Positions 7,447 through 16,206 of a DNA stretch of 64,000 bases are shown in pieces. This DNA comes from Thalassovita mediterranea (GTDB lineage Bacteria > Pseudomonadota > Alphaproteobacteria > Caulobacterales > Hyphomonadaceae). The notes beneath the pieces were generated by a model, which saw nothing but the letters and a program-made list of their open reading frames with translations, ran no database searches and was not told the DNA's origin. The position numbers were made by a program, and so were the translations under genes. The stretch spans positions 2,418,001 to 2,482,000 of the forward strand of contig CP080408.1 of assembly GCA_019448215.1 (NCBI GenBank), given 5' to 3'. The first letter of the stretch is position 1. Each line of letters opens with the position of its first letter.

Positions 7447-8597
7447 GGCGTGGCGACTTCAGATGCGGGCGTGAGCCTTACCTCTCGCACAAAGGCTCTT
7501 GCGGTGCGCGGAAATTCGCCCGCAACTCCCGAAAGACGGAGACGCAGATACGGACAACTCTGATCAGGCACAGTGAACGTGACAACTTTAGCCTCAGGCA
7601 GGGAGGTCAGTGTATCTATAGAAAGAGTCAATAATGGTTTTCGAGCATCCAGACATTCCAGCGACCATTCAAAACTGCCGCCATTGTCGTAAAGGTTGCC
7701 ATCCATAACGAAGTTCGCTTCATAAATGCCCGACGAGAGCTCGATAATCTGCTCCGCGATCCATGGTTTGCCCCGACCGAAGAAGCTGACCGCAAGGCCG
7801 CCGCCTTGGTCAAAACTCGCGAACGACTGATTGATTCGCCAATTGAAGGGTTGAGCACCGGCCTTTTGCTCAAACCGATTGTCAAATGGAATGGTGCGTG
7901 TCTCGCGCGCCTCAGTACTGAGGAATTGAAGGAAGGCACTATTGGCGTTCTCCAGATCACCCTTGGAGATTAGAGAGCGGACCACAGCATCTTGGCTTGC
8001 AGGATAATCGCGCGCGAGTGAGATCAGGAAGTCGGTGTCGCTTAACTTCCCAGCAAGCTTATTAACTATCTGCGCTCCCCAAACTGGTTTCTCGCTGAGA
8101 AGCTCTTCGATGATCGGCCTTGATGTCTTTTGCAGAGCCATCGCCGAGAGCATGTCTGAATATACCATGGCGTTTTCTCGATTCAGCACGATCAATCGCG
8201 CTATTCCGGCGGCTGCGTCTCCATATTCTCCATCTAAATAGTTGAGCTCTGCGAGTTTCAGTCTGGCTGCTACTTGTCTTGGCGCTATGCGGAGCACATG
8301 TTCTGCCAGACGCCGCTGCAGCTCAAACGAGTCGGGCTCATCCTTAGAGATGCTGACAAGCCGAACTACAAACGGTTGAGCCGATAGCGGAGCTTTTGCA
8401 AACGCTGATTTGAGCGCTAGGTTGTTGTGCAGAGCTTGGAGTGAGAGGGACGCATCGGCCGAGTCGGGTATGTCAGTGCTATCAGCGTCCGTCATTAAGC
8501 CTGATTCAAGCTCCTGTTGAAAAAGGAGCTGGTGAAAAACACCGAAGCCGAGCGAAAGCAAGACAAGCCAGCTTGTCACCACAACCACTCGGGCCAT
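7443..8597 (-). CDS. Unknown membrane-anchored protein with helical repeats (EPS operon)
   Basis: A 384-residue protein I do not recognise. One hydrophobic segment near the N-terminus (VVVVTSWLVLLSLGFGVF) would anchor it with the rest in the periplasm. Residues of about 85-235 form helical, TPR-like repeats (for example LKLAELNYLDGEYGDAAAGI). The C-terminal third looks beta-rich with aromatic residues (FNWRINQSFASFDQGGG, SFEWSLECLDA), reminiscent of a jelly-roll. It lies between Wzc (2 nt) and the Wzy-like gene (4-nt overlap), so a role in polymerisation, chain length or export is likely but unproven. Confidence 0.7.
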   Translation of the reverse strand: MARVVVVTSWLVLLSLGFGVFHQLLFQQELESGLMTDADSTDIPDSADASLSLQALHNNLALKSAFAKAPLSAQPFVVRLVSISKDEPDSFELQRRLAEHVLRIAPRQVAARLKLAELNYLDGEYGDAAAGIARLIVLNRENAMVYSDMLSAMALQKTSRPIIEELLSEKPVWGAQIVNKLAGKLSDTDFLISLARDYPASQDAVVRSLISKGDLENANSAFLQFLSTEARETRTIPFDNRFEQKAGAQPFNWRINQSFASFDQGGGLAVSFFGRGKPWIAEQIIELSSGIYEANFVMDGNLYDNGGSFEWSLECLDARKPLLTLSIDTLTSLPEAKVVTFTVPDQSCPYLRLRLSGVAGEFPRTARAFVREVRLTPASEVATP

Positions 8598-8599
8598 GA

Positions 8600-10858
8600 T
8601 CAGTCTCCGTCGCGGACGGGAGGCACATCATTGGTATCGGAAAATAGATGCACCTTCCGGCGTATGCTTTCTCGGTCAGGGATCTCCTTTTCACGATAAG
8701 CGTAAGCGGCGTTTCCAGAATAATTGTAGTAATAATCGGCGCTATCGTACCCTACCTTTTTGGCATCGAACTTCGTCAAGATGGCGCCAAGTAAGTTTGT
8801 TTGGCTTTCAAGAAGCCTGCCGATTGTTCGTGTTGCCGATGGTGTCCGAATGACACCCGATTGAATGATAATCACTGCGCCTTCGCAAATTGATCCCAAA
8901 AGTGGCGCATCAGTAAAGCTTAACACCGGTGGTGAGTCGACGACAACTAGGTCGAAAGCTACCTCGGCTTCTGCAATGATAGACTTGAGCCGCGGATTAG
9001 AAAGCAACTCAGCCGGATTCGGCGGAATCACGCCAGCCGGCAGCAGGAAAAGGCCGTCGTGGCGAGAGGCTACAATGTTCTGCATCAAGTCTGCTTCGCG
9101 AGTGAGCAGACCTGATAGGCCGATGGAGGCGCCTGAGTCGGCTACAAAGGAAGGCTTACGCATATCCGCATCGATGATCAAAACGCGTTGACCAATCTTT
9201 GCGAACGCCATTGCAAGGGCAACTGTCGAACTGGTCTTTCCTTCGCCAGGCCTCGTAGAGGTCATGAGCAAGCTTCGAGGCGCGCCACTGGATGTGGTGA
9301 ACTGAAGAGCGGTACGGGTGGAGAAGAACGCCTCCGACACCGCGGATCGGGGATCGGACAGTTCGCTGGAAACGATATCCTTTTTGTTTTTAACCTTCGG
9401 TACAACGCCTATGGACGAGAGACCTAGTTTGTTCTTTACGTCATCAGGTGTCTTGATGGTGTCGTCGATGTAGTTCAACACAAATGCAAGTCCGACGCCC
9501 GCTGCCAAGCTTAGGATAAGCGCCTGAAACAGAGATCGACGAAGGTTTGGTTCGAACGGAAATTTGGGCACCAGTGCGCGATCAATAATGGAGATCTGGC
9601 TTGAGCCGACCCCGCTGGCGACAGATATTTCTTTCATACGTTGAAGCAGTGCTTCGTATTGTGTTCGGTTGGTGTCTACCTCGCGCTGTAAAATCGTGTA
9701 ATCGATACGGCGATCACGCAAGTTCTGAAGCTCCTCTCGCAACTCGCCTACCCGCTCGCGTAGGGAAGCTTCGCGCGCTTCCGCCGCCCGGTACTCTGCG
9801 CCTAGGGCTGCTACGATACCCTCGCGTTCAAGTTCAATCTCCGCGTCAAGGGAATCGATACGCGCTTGTAGTTGCTGCATCTCTGGGTAGCCAGGTTTGA
9901 AAGTACCAAGCTTCTCTTGGTACTCCGCATTCAACTCTGATCTGCGGCTTCTCAGTCGGCTCAGATCTTCGCTTTCCAGCATGGCGCGGGTTGTCGGGTT
10001 GCTTTGCGCTTCGCGATAACGCTGTTCAGCATTTATGCGTGCACTTTCGGCAGCAGCTAACTCGGAGTTCAGGGAAAGAATAGAGGTTGCATCAAGGGAG
10101 TCACCACCCTCGCCGCCAATTTCCAAAATGTCTGCTTCTGAAGCATATTCAACAAGCTTGCGCTCTGAGTCCTCTAAAGCTTGGCGCGTCGTTTGAAGAC
10201 GCTCTTGGACGAATTCACGCGCGAACGCTGTAGTGTTATATTTTCTCTCAAGATTAGTTTGGATAAACGTTTCTACCAACGTGTTGGCTATTCGAGCCGC
10301 TTCATCCGGATATGGGCTAACAAAAGAGACATTAATTACCCGGCTGCTTCCCTCGGGTCTAACCCGGATGCCTTTGACAATTGTTTCTGCGGCCTGCTTT
10401 AAACGATCGTCACGCGACAACGTTTGGTCAGCATAACGCTCATCAGATGATAGATTGAGTACTTCGGCGACGCGTTCGGCCAATGAGCGGCTTCTCAAGA
10501 GTGTGTACTGGGTCGCCATATATTGATCGTCAGCGATCACTGCAGGATCTACAGAAGCGCCCTCGATGATCTGCGTTTCCTGGCGTTGAACTTCGATTGT
10601 CGAAGTCGCCATGTAAAGCGGAGTGACCCGAAGCGTCAGGATGGCAACAATCGAAACACCAAAAATTGCGATGGCAAGGATCATCCACTTCCGGCGCAGC
10701 ACAATCTGGAGCACTTGCCAGAAGTTAAAGCCGTCATCTCTCTCGCCGCCGTCGTAATCCTCGCGGACCGCTTCGAACCTCTCAGGCCTACGGTTTGGTC
10801 CGACTGCGCCAGGGTGGGATGCCTTGTCGGGAAGGTTGTGGAACCTGTCGTAATTCAT
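8600..10858 (-). CDS. wzc: Polysaccharide co-polymerase with tyrosine autokinase domain (Wzc/ExoP family)
   Basis: A 752-residue inner-membrane protein. A cytoplasmic N-terminus is followed by membrane helix 1 (about 55-75), a Wzz domain, a long periplasmic coiled coil (about 190-410), helix 2 near 435 and a BY-kinase domain. The kinase has Walker A STRPGEGKTS, Walker A' VLIIDADMRKP and Walker B DLVVVDSPP. A tyrosine cluster follows (DSADYYYNYSGNAAYAY), as expected for autophosphorylation, although about 25 more residues follow it. It controls chain length and couples to Wza. ATG at 10858 lies 17 nt after wza. Confidence 0.95.
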   Translation of the reverse strand: MNYDRFHNLPDKASHPGAVGPNRRPERFEAVREDYDGGERDDGFNFWQVLQIVLRRKWMILAIAIFGVSIVAILTLRVTPLYMATSTIEVQRQETQIIEGASVDPAVIADDQYMATQYTLLRSRSLAERVAEVLNLSSDERYADQTLSRDDRLKQAAETIVKGIRVRPEGSSRVINVSFVSPYPDEAARIANTLVETFIQTNLERKYNTTAFAREFVQERLQTTRQALEDSERKLVEYASEADILEIGGEGGDSLDATSILSLNSELAAAESARINAEQRYREAQSNPTTRAMLESEDLSRLRSRRSELNAEYQEKLGTFKPGYPEMQQLQARIDSLDAEIELEREGIVAALGAEYRAAEAREASLRERVGELREELQNLRDRRIDYTILQREVDTNRTQYEALLQRMKEISVASGVGSSQISIIDRALVPKFPFEPNLRRSLFQALILSLAAGVGLAFVLNYIDDTIKTPDDVKNKLGLSSIGVVPKVKNKKDIVSSELSDPRSAVSEAFFSTRTALQFTTSSGAPRSLLMTSTRPGEGKTSSTVALAMAFAKIGQRVLIIDADMRKPSFVADSGASIGLSGLLTREADLMQNIVASRHDGLFLLPAGVIPPNPAELLSNPRLKSIIAEAEVAFDLVVVDSPPVLSFTDAPLLGSICEGAVIIIQSGVIRTPSATRTIGRLLESQTNLLGAILTKFDAKKVGYDSADYYYNYSGNAAYAYREKEIPDRESIRRKVHLFSDTNDVPPVRDGD

Positions 10859-10875
10859 TTTAGGCTACCGCTAAT

Positions 10876-11571
10876 TTATAGGATCAAAAACAGGCTGAGT
10901 AGGGGGATCGATCTTAGTATTTCGCCATAGGTTTGCCGCGCTTCCGATCCATCGACGACGATGATGTCATTCCCGAACACAACCGGATCATCGGCGTCGC
11001 CCCTTCGGATCGCGGTTAAATCGTATGCCGCAGCCATCCGTTGTCCCTCGACCTGCCGGAAAATGACAACCTTGCGAGGGTTCGCGGACTGGGTAGGGCC
11101 GCCTGCAAGTGCCACAGCCTGCAAGAGACCGATTGATCCTTCAACGGGATAGATACCAGGGCTCGTAACCGAACCTTCTACGGTTACCCGTTCACGGTCA
11201 CTATCCTCGACCGACACTGTCACGTCAGCATCTTGAAGGTAATTGTCTTCAAGCCGCTTTTCCAATGTGTTAGCGAGCTGAAGTGCGGTAAGATCCTTTG
11301 CAATTACCTCGCCGATCAGCGGCATTTTTATTCGCCCAAGATAGTCGACTTGATAAGACCCATTTAACTCGTCGACACCGAAAACCTTTACCTGCACGAT
11401 ATCCATCGGTCCAATGCGTACCTCGCTGCTTTGAACGATCGAAGTCGTATCGGGAAGCGGTAAATCTTGCGCTGTAATTGATGTGCCAGTGCTACCCGAG
11501 TTAGCACCTAAAGAGCATGCGCTAACGAAAAACGACGCCAAAAAACACAAGCTAGTCAACAGTCGCGTCAT
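10876..11571 (-). CDS. wza: Polysaccharide export outer-membrane lipoprotein (Wza family)
   Basis: A 231-residue protein when begun at ATG 11571, where GGGAGA precedes the start and a lipoprotein signal follows (TRLLTSLCFLASFFVSAC). A Poly_export domain comes next (IGPMDIVQVKVFGVDELNGS) and then SLBB-type domains (VTVEGSVTSPGIYPVEG). The C-terminus is short compared with E. coli Wza (about 380 aa), as is common in alphaproteobacterial relatives. It forms the outer-membrane channel for the polymer and is the first gene of the operon wza-wzc-unknown-wzy-like. Confidence 0.93.
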   Translation of the reverse strand: MTRLLTSLCFLASFFVSACSLGANSGSTGTSITAQDLPLPDTTSIVQSSEVRIGPMDIVQVKVFGVDELNGSYQVDYLGRIKMPLIGEVIAKDLTALQLANTLEKRLEDNYLQDADVTVSVEDSDRERVTVEGSVTSPGIYPVEGSIGLLQAVALAGGPTQSANPRKVVIFRQVEGQRMAAAYDLTAIRRGDADDPVVFGNDIIVVDGSEARQTYGEILRSIPLLSLFLIL

Positions 11572-11957
11572 TCTGGTTCTCCCATTAACCGCATAATTTC
11601 TGCTCGATTGAAGCGCCTTGGCACAATCTACATTACTATCAAAAACCTTGGCCAACCTTAAAGCGGATCCGACAAAAAACTGGTTGAAGATGCCTAAGAC
11701 ATCGAGCAATTTTCATGCCACTTCTATTGAAGCGTGGAAAGAGAAGCAAAAACCAACTGTTTTCCCGGCCGATTTCTGAGTCTGACGGTGTTTCAGCCTA
11801 AACTCGGAGCGTGATATCGTAGTAGCATGCAGGATCCAGGGTATTTGAAAGTTAAATATAAGCAGCGATGTTTCGAAGGATCTTTTAAGTAGGTGCTGGT
11901 ACGCTAGTGAGCCCCTTCAATTGGTGCGGTGGTAGCCTCGTACCTTGTCAGAAACAT
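11572..11957 (-). promoter_or_regulatory. 386-bp non-coding region: wza promoter/leader
   Basis: This lies between the end of the 20-gene assembly operon (stop at 11958) and wza. It contains the wza RBS (GGGAGA, about 11580), an 8-bp palindrome TTGGCCAA at 11648-11655 flanked by direct AACCTT repeats, and AT-rich stretches at 11740-11765 and 11845-11890. I see no clear intrinsic terminator for the upstream operon, so readthrough into wza is possible. Confidence 0.5.
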
Positions 11958-13013
11958 CTAGTTTTTGCGCATTTCGCTTTTGGGTGCTGTGTGCTTTCTT
12001 GATGCGATAGCGCCCAAGCCCTTTGACGCTATCATTGTCCGTATACCTAGTTTCTTCAGAGAATAGAATTGGCTGGGAAAATGGGACTCCAAAAACATGA
12101 TCGCTCGGGCCTTCGCAGTCTCCAAGTCCTTTGGATGGTGTATCCTCACCCCATTTACTGTTTTCACGCGCAATGGCACGATGCGGTTCTGCAATTGCAA
12201 GAAGCGGTGGCTGGCAGGGATGGCATGCAGCGTTACAGACTGCCGTGTGCAGTTCGGATCTTGGCTGTTAAGTGAGCCGTGCATAGTGCGTGCATTCCAA
12301 ACGAGCACATCACCCTTATCCAGCTTTGGGGCACGAATTTCCAAACCTTTGTCGCGGATCATCGCCACAACGCTTTGTATGTATTCCTCGTGATGGTCGG
12401 CGATATTGGTCGACCAGCCTTGCAGACCCATGTCCAACTTATGACTGCCTACGCAGACGAAAAAGCGACCAGCACGCGCGACAATGTCTTCCAGTGCGAT
12501 CCAGGCTGCGACCATGCTGCCGACATTTTCAGAGTCTAGGTAATAGGTATCTTGGTGTTCCCATGTTGCAGAGTTTCCTTCGAAATACATCGATTGGACG
12601 ATCATGGGATCTTCGGAAAGAATACTTTCCAGCATTCCGATAAGTTTCGGATTGGTCAAAATCGAGTTGATACTGTAGCTGCGGAAGCCGGGAAACTCCT
12701 TCGGGTCGACACTCTGCAGGTTCAGGATTGGGTTCATCACCCAACCTTTGTCGTTAAAAACGTGTTGTTCTGCTTGAGCGGTCGCTTGCCTGTATATGAA
12801 TGATCTTGAAGGTTTGATTTCGGTGGCCCACAATTCCTTTAGTCGATCGCAAGCTACCGGATCAATGGCTCCTCTAATAACCGCGTAACCATAATCTTCG
12901 TAATAGCGTGCGGCTGCCTCCAGGTCATTTGGGGCAAACTTGGGGGAGGGATCCTCCTCCTCAGTCTCTGGTACGTCAACTGGCAGCCCACGCGGCGTTT
13001 CAAGCTTGATCAT
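11958..13013 (-). CDS. Phytanoyl-CoA dioxygenase (PhyH) family protein
   Basis: A 351-residue member of the Fe(II)/2-oxoglutarate-dependent PhyH family. The iron-binding HxD is in WEHQDTYYLD (near residue 157). The distal histidine is probably in ARTMHGSLNSQDPNC, with an arginine following in CTRQSVTLHAIP for 2-oxoglutarate. The ATG at 13013 has GGGAGAG upstream. Such enzymes hydroxylate small molecules or sugar and lipid moieties. As the last gene of the EPS assembly operon it may hydroxylate a precursor or substituent. The substrate is unknown. Confidence 0.85.
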   Translation of the reverse strand: MIKLETPRGLPVDVPETEEEDPSPKFAPNDLEAAARYYEDYGYAVIRGAIDPVACDRLKELWATEIKPSRSFIYRQATAQAEQHVFNDKGWVMNPILNLQSVDPKEFPGFRSYSINSILTNPKLIGMLESILSEDPMIVQSMYFEGNSATWEHQDTYYLDSENVGSMVAAWIALEDIVARAGRFFVCVGSHKLDMGLQGWSTNIADHHEEYIQSVVAMIRDKGLEIRAPKLDKGDVLVWNARTMHGSLNSQDPNCTRQSVTLHAIPASHRFLQLQNRIVPLRVKTVNGVRIHHPKDLETAKARAIMFLESHFPSQFYSLKKLGIRTMIASKGLGAIASRKHTAPKSEMRKN

Positions 13014-13029
13014 CCTAGCTCTCTCCCAA

Positions 13030-13896
13030 TCAACTATCGGGTTTGGTTATTGTCCGGGCGACATTCGTTCGCGTCGGTGCGATTTTTTCAAGCCGGTCGA
13101 TGCCGATGACAGCGATCATGCCCTCATAGACAGCCAGCATAAATGCATATGCGAAGCCGCGCTTTCCATCGAGGAAGCCCAGACGCCAGAAGTAGACATA
13201 GCAAAACTTTAGAAAGGGCCTCAGGGTCAAAGGCGCGCGCGCAGCTAACGCTTTCAGGCGGCGACGGCCGGAAGTGACGCCGCCGCTGCGGCCAGGCTCG
13301 TCGCCTGAGCCGCGATTGGATCGGTGCAACTGCTCAACCTCCTGCTCAGCATAGCGAAGATGCCGCCTTAACCAATGCGTAAGGCCGTGAGAAAAAGAGT
13401 AGTGAAGATAGGCTTCTGGGAATACGCCAACGCGGTCCCCGGGCAAATCTTCGCGCTGGCCGTGGCCGACCTGCACAAAGCGCAGACCATCGCGGCGGCC
13501 GAGCCGCACTTGATAAGATGGCCACATGCCTGCCCATCTCAACCATTTGCCAAAGAACATGGTTTTTGATGGCACTTGATAGGCGTCAATTTTCGCTGGA
13601 GCCTCAGTAGCGTCGAGCGCCTGAACGAAATCGGGCGTCAAAACTTCATCTGCGTCCAGGTGTAGTACCCAATCATGGACAAAGCCTGCGTTTTCGACTC
13701 CCCAGTTTCGCTGAGCGGAGAAACTGTCGAAAGGACGAGAAAGAACGCGAGCGCCGTGTGCTTCTGCGATTGCCACAGTGCCATCAGTGCTGCCGGAGTC
13801 GACCACTACGATGTCGTCACACCAAGCGAGCGCTCCCAGACAGGCCGGTAGGTTCGCTTCTTCATTTAGGGTCAGGATGAGTGTAGAGACTTTCAC
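13030..13896 (-). CDS. Glycosyltransferase family 2
   Basis: A 288-residue GT-A enzyme of the WaaE/KdtX-like group, starting at GTG 13896 after GAGGG. It opens with STLILTLNEEANLPACLGAL and VVVDSGSTDGT, then the metal-binding region LHLDADEVLTPDF. A hydrophobic stretch near the C-terminus (FLKFCYVYFWRLGFL) suggests membrane association. It would add one sugar to the growing repeat unit. This is the only family 2 glycosyltransferase recognised in the locus; the others are GT4-like. Confidence 0.92.
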   Translation of the reverse strand: MKVSTLILTLNEEANLPACLGALAWCDDIVVVDSGSTDGTVAIAEAHGARVLSRPFDSFSAQRNWGVENAGFVHDWVLHLDADEVLTPDFVQALDATEAPAKIDAYQVPSKTMFFGKWLRWAGMWPSYQVRLGRRDGLRFVQVGHGQREDLPGDRVGVFPEAYLHYSFSHGLTHWLRRHLRYAEQEVEQLHRSNRGSGDEPGRSGGVTSGRRRLKALAARAPLTLRPFLKFCYVYFWRLGFLDGKRGFAYAFMLAVYEGMIAVIGIDRLEKIAPTRTNVARTITKPDS

Positions 13897-13918
13897 GGAG
13901 CAGCACCCTCGATTTCTA

Positions 13919-14467
13919 CTATCTCAACTTGATGACGCGCGCAGGATTGCCGGCAGAAATACTCCTTTCAGGAGCATCGCTAACAGCTACGGCTCGTGCA
14001 GCAATCACCGCACCATTTCCTATTTTCACGCCTGGGCCCACGAAAGCATCGGCGCAAACCCAAACGTCAGCGCCGATACTAATAGGGGTCTTGAGCAACG
14101 GCATTCCGGACTGGGCGTAGTCATGTGTGCCGGCGCACAAATGTGCGTGTTGAGAAACGGTTGACCGTGCCCCGATACTGATAAGCCCAAGGTTGTAGAT
14201 ACGTGCTCTGTCACCAATTGCGGCTGCTTCGCCGACATGCAGATGCCACGGCACGGTGATGTCCGCTGTTGGGTGGATGTGGACGTGTGCGCCAACGCGC
14301 GCGCCGAAGAGACGCAGCACAATGCGACGAAACCACCAGAATTGGCGTGGCGTCCAAGAAAAGAGAGGGCGGCGCAGAATCTCCCAGAGTACGCGCGCTG
14401 CAAGCTCAGCTTTCGTCCACTTCGTTGCCTTACGATTAGAAAGTATGTCGTAGATTTCGGTGCTCAC
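13919..14467 (-). CDS. WcaF-like hexapeptide acetyltransferase
   Basis: A 182-residue left-handed beta-helix acyltransferase similar in layout to colanic-acid acetyltransferase WcaF. Tryptophan-rich N-terminal helices (WEILRRPLFSWTPRQFWWF) precede hexapeptide repeats (VHIHPTADITVPWHLHVGE) and a C-terminal ISAGNPARVIK. It likely transfers acetyl from acetyl-CoA onto a sugar hydroxyl of the repeat unit. GTG start at 14467 overlaps the stop of the upstream acyltransferase by 4 nt, so the two are probably co-translated. Confidence 0.9.
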   Translation of the reverse strand: MSTEIYDILSNRKATKWTKAELAARVLWEILRRPLFSWTPRQFWWFRRIVLRLFGARVGAHVHIHPTADITVPWHLHVGEAAAIGDRARIYNLGLISIGARSTVSQHAHLCAGTHDYAQSGMPLLKTPISIGADVWVCADAFVGPGVKIGNGAVIAARAVAVSDAPERSISAGNPARVIKLR

Positions 14468-15105
14468 TGCGCCAATGCGCCTGATTGGTTTGTATTTTTA
14501 GCGGGCAAGGCGAGAAACCGGACTGGCTTCGCCGGACTTCCAACTGCCACAACGTCAGGCGGAAGATTCTTTGTGACAACACTTCCGGCGCCCACGATCG
14601 ATCGCGCACCTATTCGCACACCCTTGAGAATGCAGACATTTGCTCCTACCCAAACGTTCTCGCCTATAGTTACAGCCTCTTGGAGACCGTCGTCGATGCG
14701 GTTACCATTCTCATTCATTTCGAAAGAATGATCGTAGTCGGCGATATAACAATTTGGCCCAACTGCGACTCCATCCCCAATTTCGATGCAATGTCGGCTG
14801 TCGATGAGCGCGCCTTTATTAAAATAAGTGTTCTTTCCCACCTTCAGGCTTCTGGCTGGACCATTCGCAATCAGCTTAGCGCTCCGCATTAATCGTGCAC
14901 TCTCGCCAAGCATTAAAGCTTGCGGGTTACCCTCAAAAAATTCGCCATAGGTTTGGACGGAACGACCAATTTCGGCGCCAGCGTGACGAAGCTCAACATG
15001 TCGGGCTAGTCTGTCTAACTTGTTTACCATAAGACTGAACGTAGCTAACGGAAGACTTCGACTATGCATTTTCACAACCATCGTAGAAACTGATTGATGC
15101 GCCAA
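14464..15105 (-). CDS. Hexapeptide-repeat acyltransferase
   Basis: Up to 213 residues from TTG 15105. In-frame ATGs at 15081, 15069 and 15030 are alternatives and none has a clear Shine-Dalgarno sequence, so the start is unsure. Hexapeptide repeats run from about residue 70 to 200 (GDGVAVGPNCYIADYDHSF, IGENVWVGANVCILKGV), ending VAVGSPAKPVRFLALP. This is a left-handed beta-helix O-acyl or N-acyltransferase, most like sugar O-acetyltransferases. It is the second acetylation candidate in the operon. Confidence 0.86.
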   Translation of the reverse strand: MAHQSVSTMVVKMHSRSLPLATFSLMVNKLDRLARHVELRHAGAEIGRSVQTYGEFFEGNPQALMLGESARLMRSAKLIANGPARSLKVGKNTYFNKGALIDSRHCIEIGDGVAVGPNCYIADYDHSFEMNENGNRIDDGLQEAVTIGENVWVGANVCILKGVRIGARSIVGAGSVVTKNLPPDVVAVGSPAKPVRFLALPAKNTNQSGALAQ

Positions 15106-15360
15106 CTAGTGAGCCGAGGTGCTTCGGCAATCATGAGCGTTTCCGTCCCAATGACAGTCCCGGTTTAGCAAATAGATTTTCACAGGCAACATAATATAGC
15201 CCATATGTTACGGAAAAGGTAAACCCGCAAAGCCTGCTAAAAGCGTCGGGAGTATTGAGCAAACGACGTTGTAAATAATAGAGATATTGCATTAGATGGC
15301 AGCGGTCCAAAAGCTCGCTTTACACTAACAAGCAGACATAAAATTCATGATAGCGCGCTC
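15106..15360 (-). other. 255-bp gap inside the assembly operon
   Basis: The longest internal gap of the 20-gene minus-strand operon. It is AT-rich (especially 15180-15320), which would suit an internal promoter for the last four genes (two acyltransferases, GT2, PhyH). I see no clear terminator stem, no tRNA and no convincing open frame. Confidence 0.4.
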
Positions 15361-16206
15361 TTAGAATTCCCGGCCGATTACTTTCCTGCGGGGGGCCGAA
15401 GCGCAACGATGAAGGCAAACCTGCGGGTCGCGAACATAGAGTGCATTTGAGGCCAATGATTTCGGCTCAGTAGTAAATTGTCGGCTAAAGGGTTCATAAT
15501 AAGTACGCTGAAAACCAGCACCTTCTAGAACAGCATTGACCTCCGGATCGTCTAGTTCCGTCTCAATGGCCAGCAGACCAGGGTTTGCCAATACGCCACT
15601 GGCGCCTTTGAAGACCTCCCTCTCGTAGCCTTCGACGTCCAGCTTAAGCATAGTGGGCGTACAAGCACCGACTAAGTCGTCGAGCCTCATTTGCCTGACC
15701 TCGCGATATCCGTCGCTGGATGGGTTTTTGACAACCTTGTTGGTTGTATCCAAACCGATTGTGAAATGCACTACATCGGGCTCGGCGCCTACTGCTACGC
15801 CCTCTATTCTTACTTGGCTATCTAAGTCATTCAGTTGCAAGTTTCTGCGCAACGCTTTCTGAGTTTCCGGATCGGGCTCAACCGCAATAACATTTGTGCC
15901 ACATACTTTTCCGGCCAGCACTGAATAAGTTCCGACATTGGCGCCTATATCGAGGAACAGATCTCCCGGTCGCAAAAGATGGATAATGAACGCCATGTCC
16001 GCAAACTCGTGCAGACCTGCGTAAACGTTTCCTGTCGCACCAGTCATTCCTCTCCGCACCGCCAGACGGGCGTCGTCCAGCCAATCAATGATTACCTCAT
16101 CCCGTAGCCGACTGAGCACCTGCCATCTCGCAACGCGCAGTGCGCTTCGCACGGGACGGGCGCGGGTCAGCGGATGTCGGCGCAGGAACCGGATCGTCTG
16201 TTTCAT
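15361..16206 (-). CDS. FkbM-family methyltransferase
   Basis: A 281-residue SAM-dependent methyltransferase. Motif I is DIGANVGTYSVLAG (about residues 97-110), VIAVEPDPETQKALRRNL follows, and the FkbM-typical KLDVEGYEREVFKGA lies near residue 190. Family members methylate hydroxyls, including sugar hydroxyls in polysaccharide pathways. ATG at 16206 overlaps the stop of the upstream glycosyltransferase by 4 nt. It is one of two FkbM enzymes in this operon. Confidence 0.9.
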   Translation of the reverse strand: MKQTIRFLRRHPLTRARPVRSALRVARWQVLSRLRDEVIIDWLDDARLAVRRGMTGATGNVYAGLHEFADMAFIIHLLRPGDLFLDIGANVGTYSVLAGKVCGTNVIAVEPDPETQKALRRNLQLNDLDSQVRIEGVAVGAEPDVVHFTIGLDTTNKVVKNPSSDGYREVRQMRLDDLVGACTPTMLKLDVEGYEREVFKGASGVLANPGLLAIETELDDPEVNAVLEGAGFQRTYYEPFSRQFTTEPKSLASNALYVRDPQVCLHRCASAPRRKVIGREF

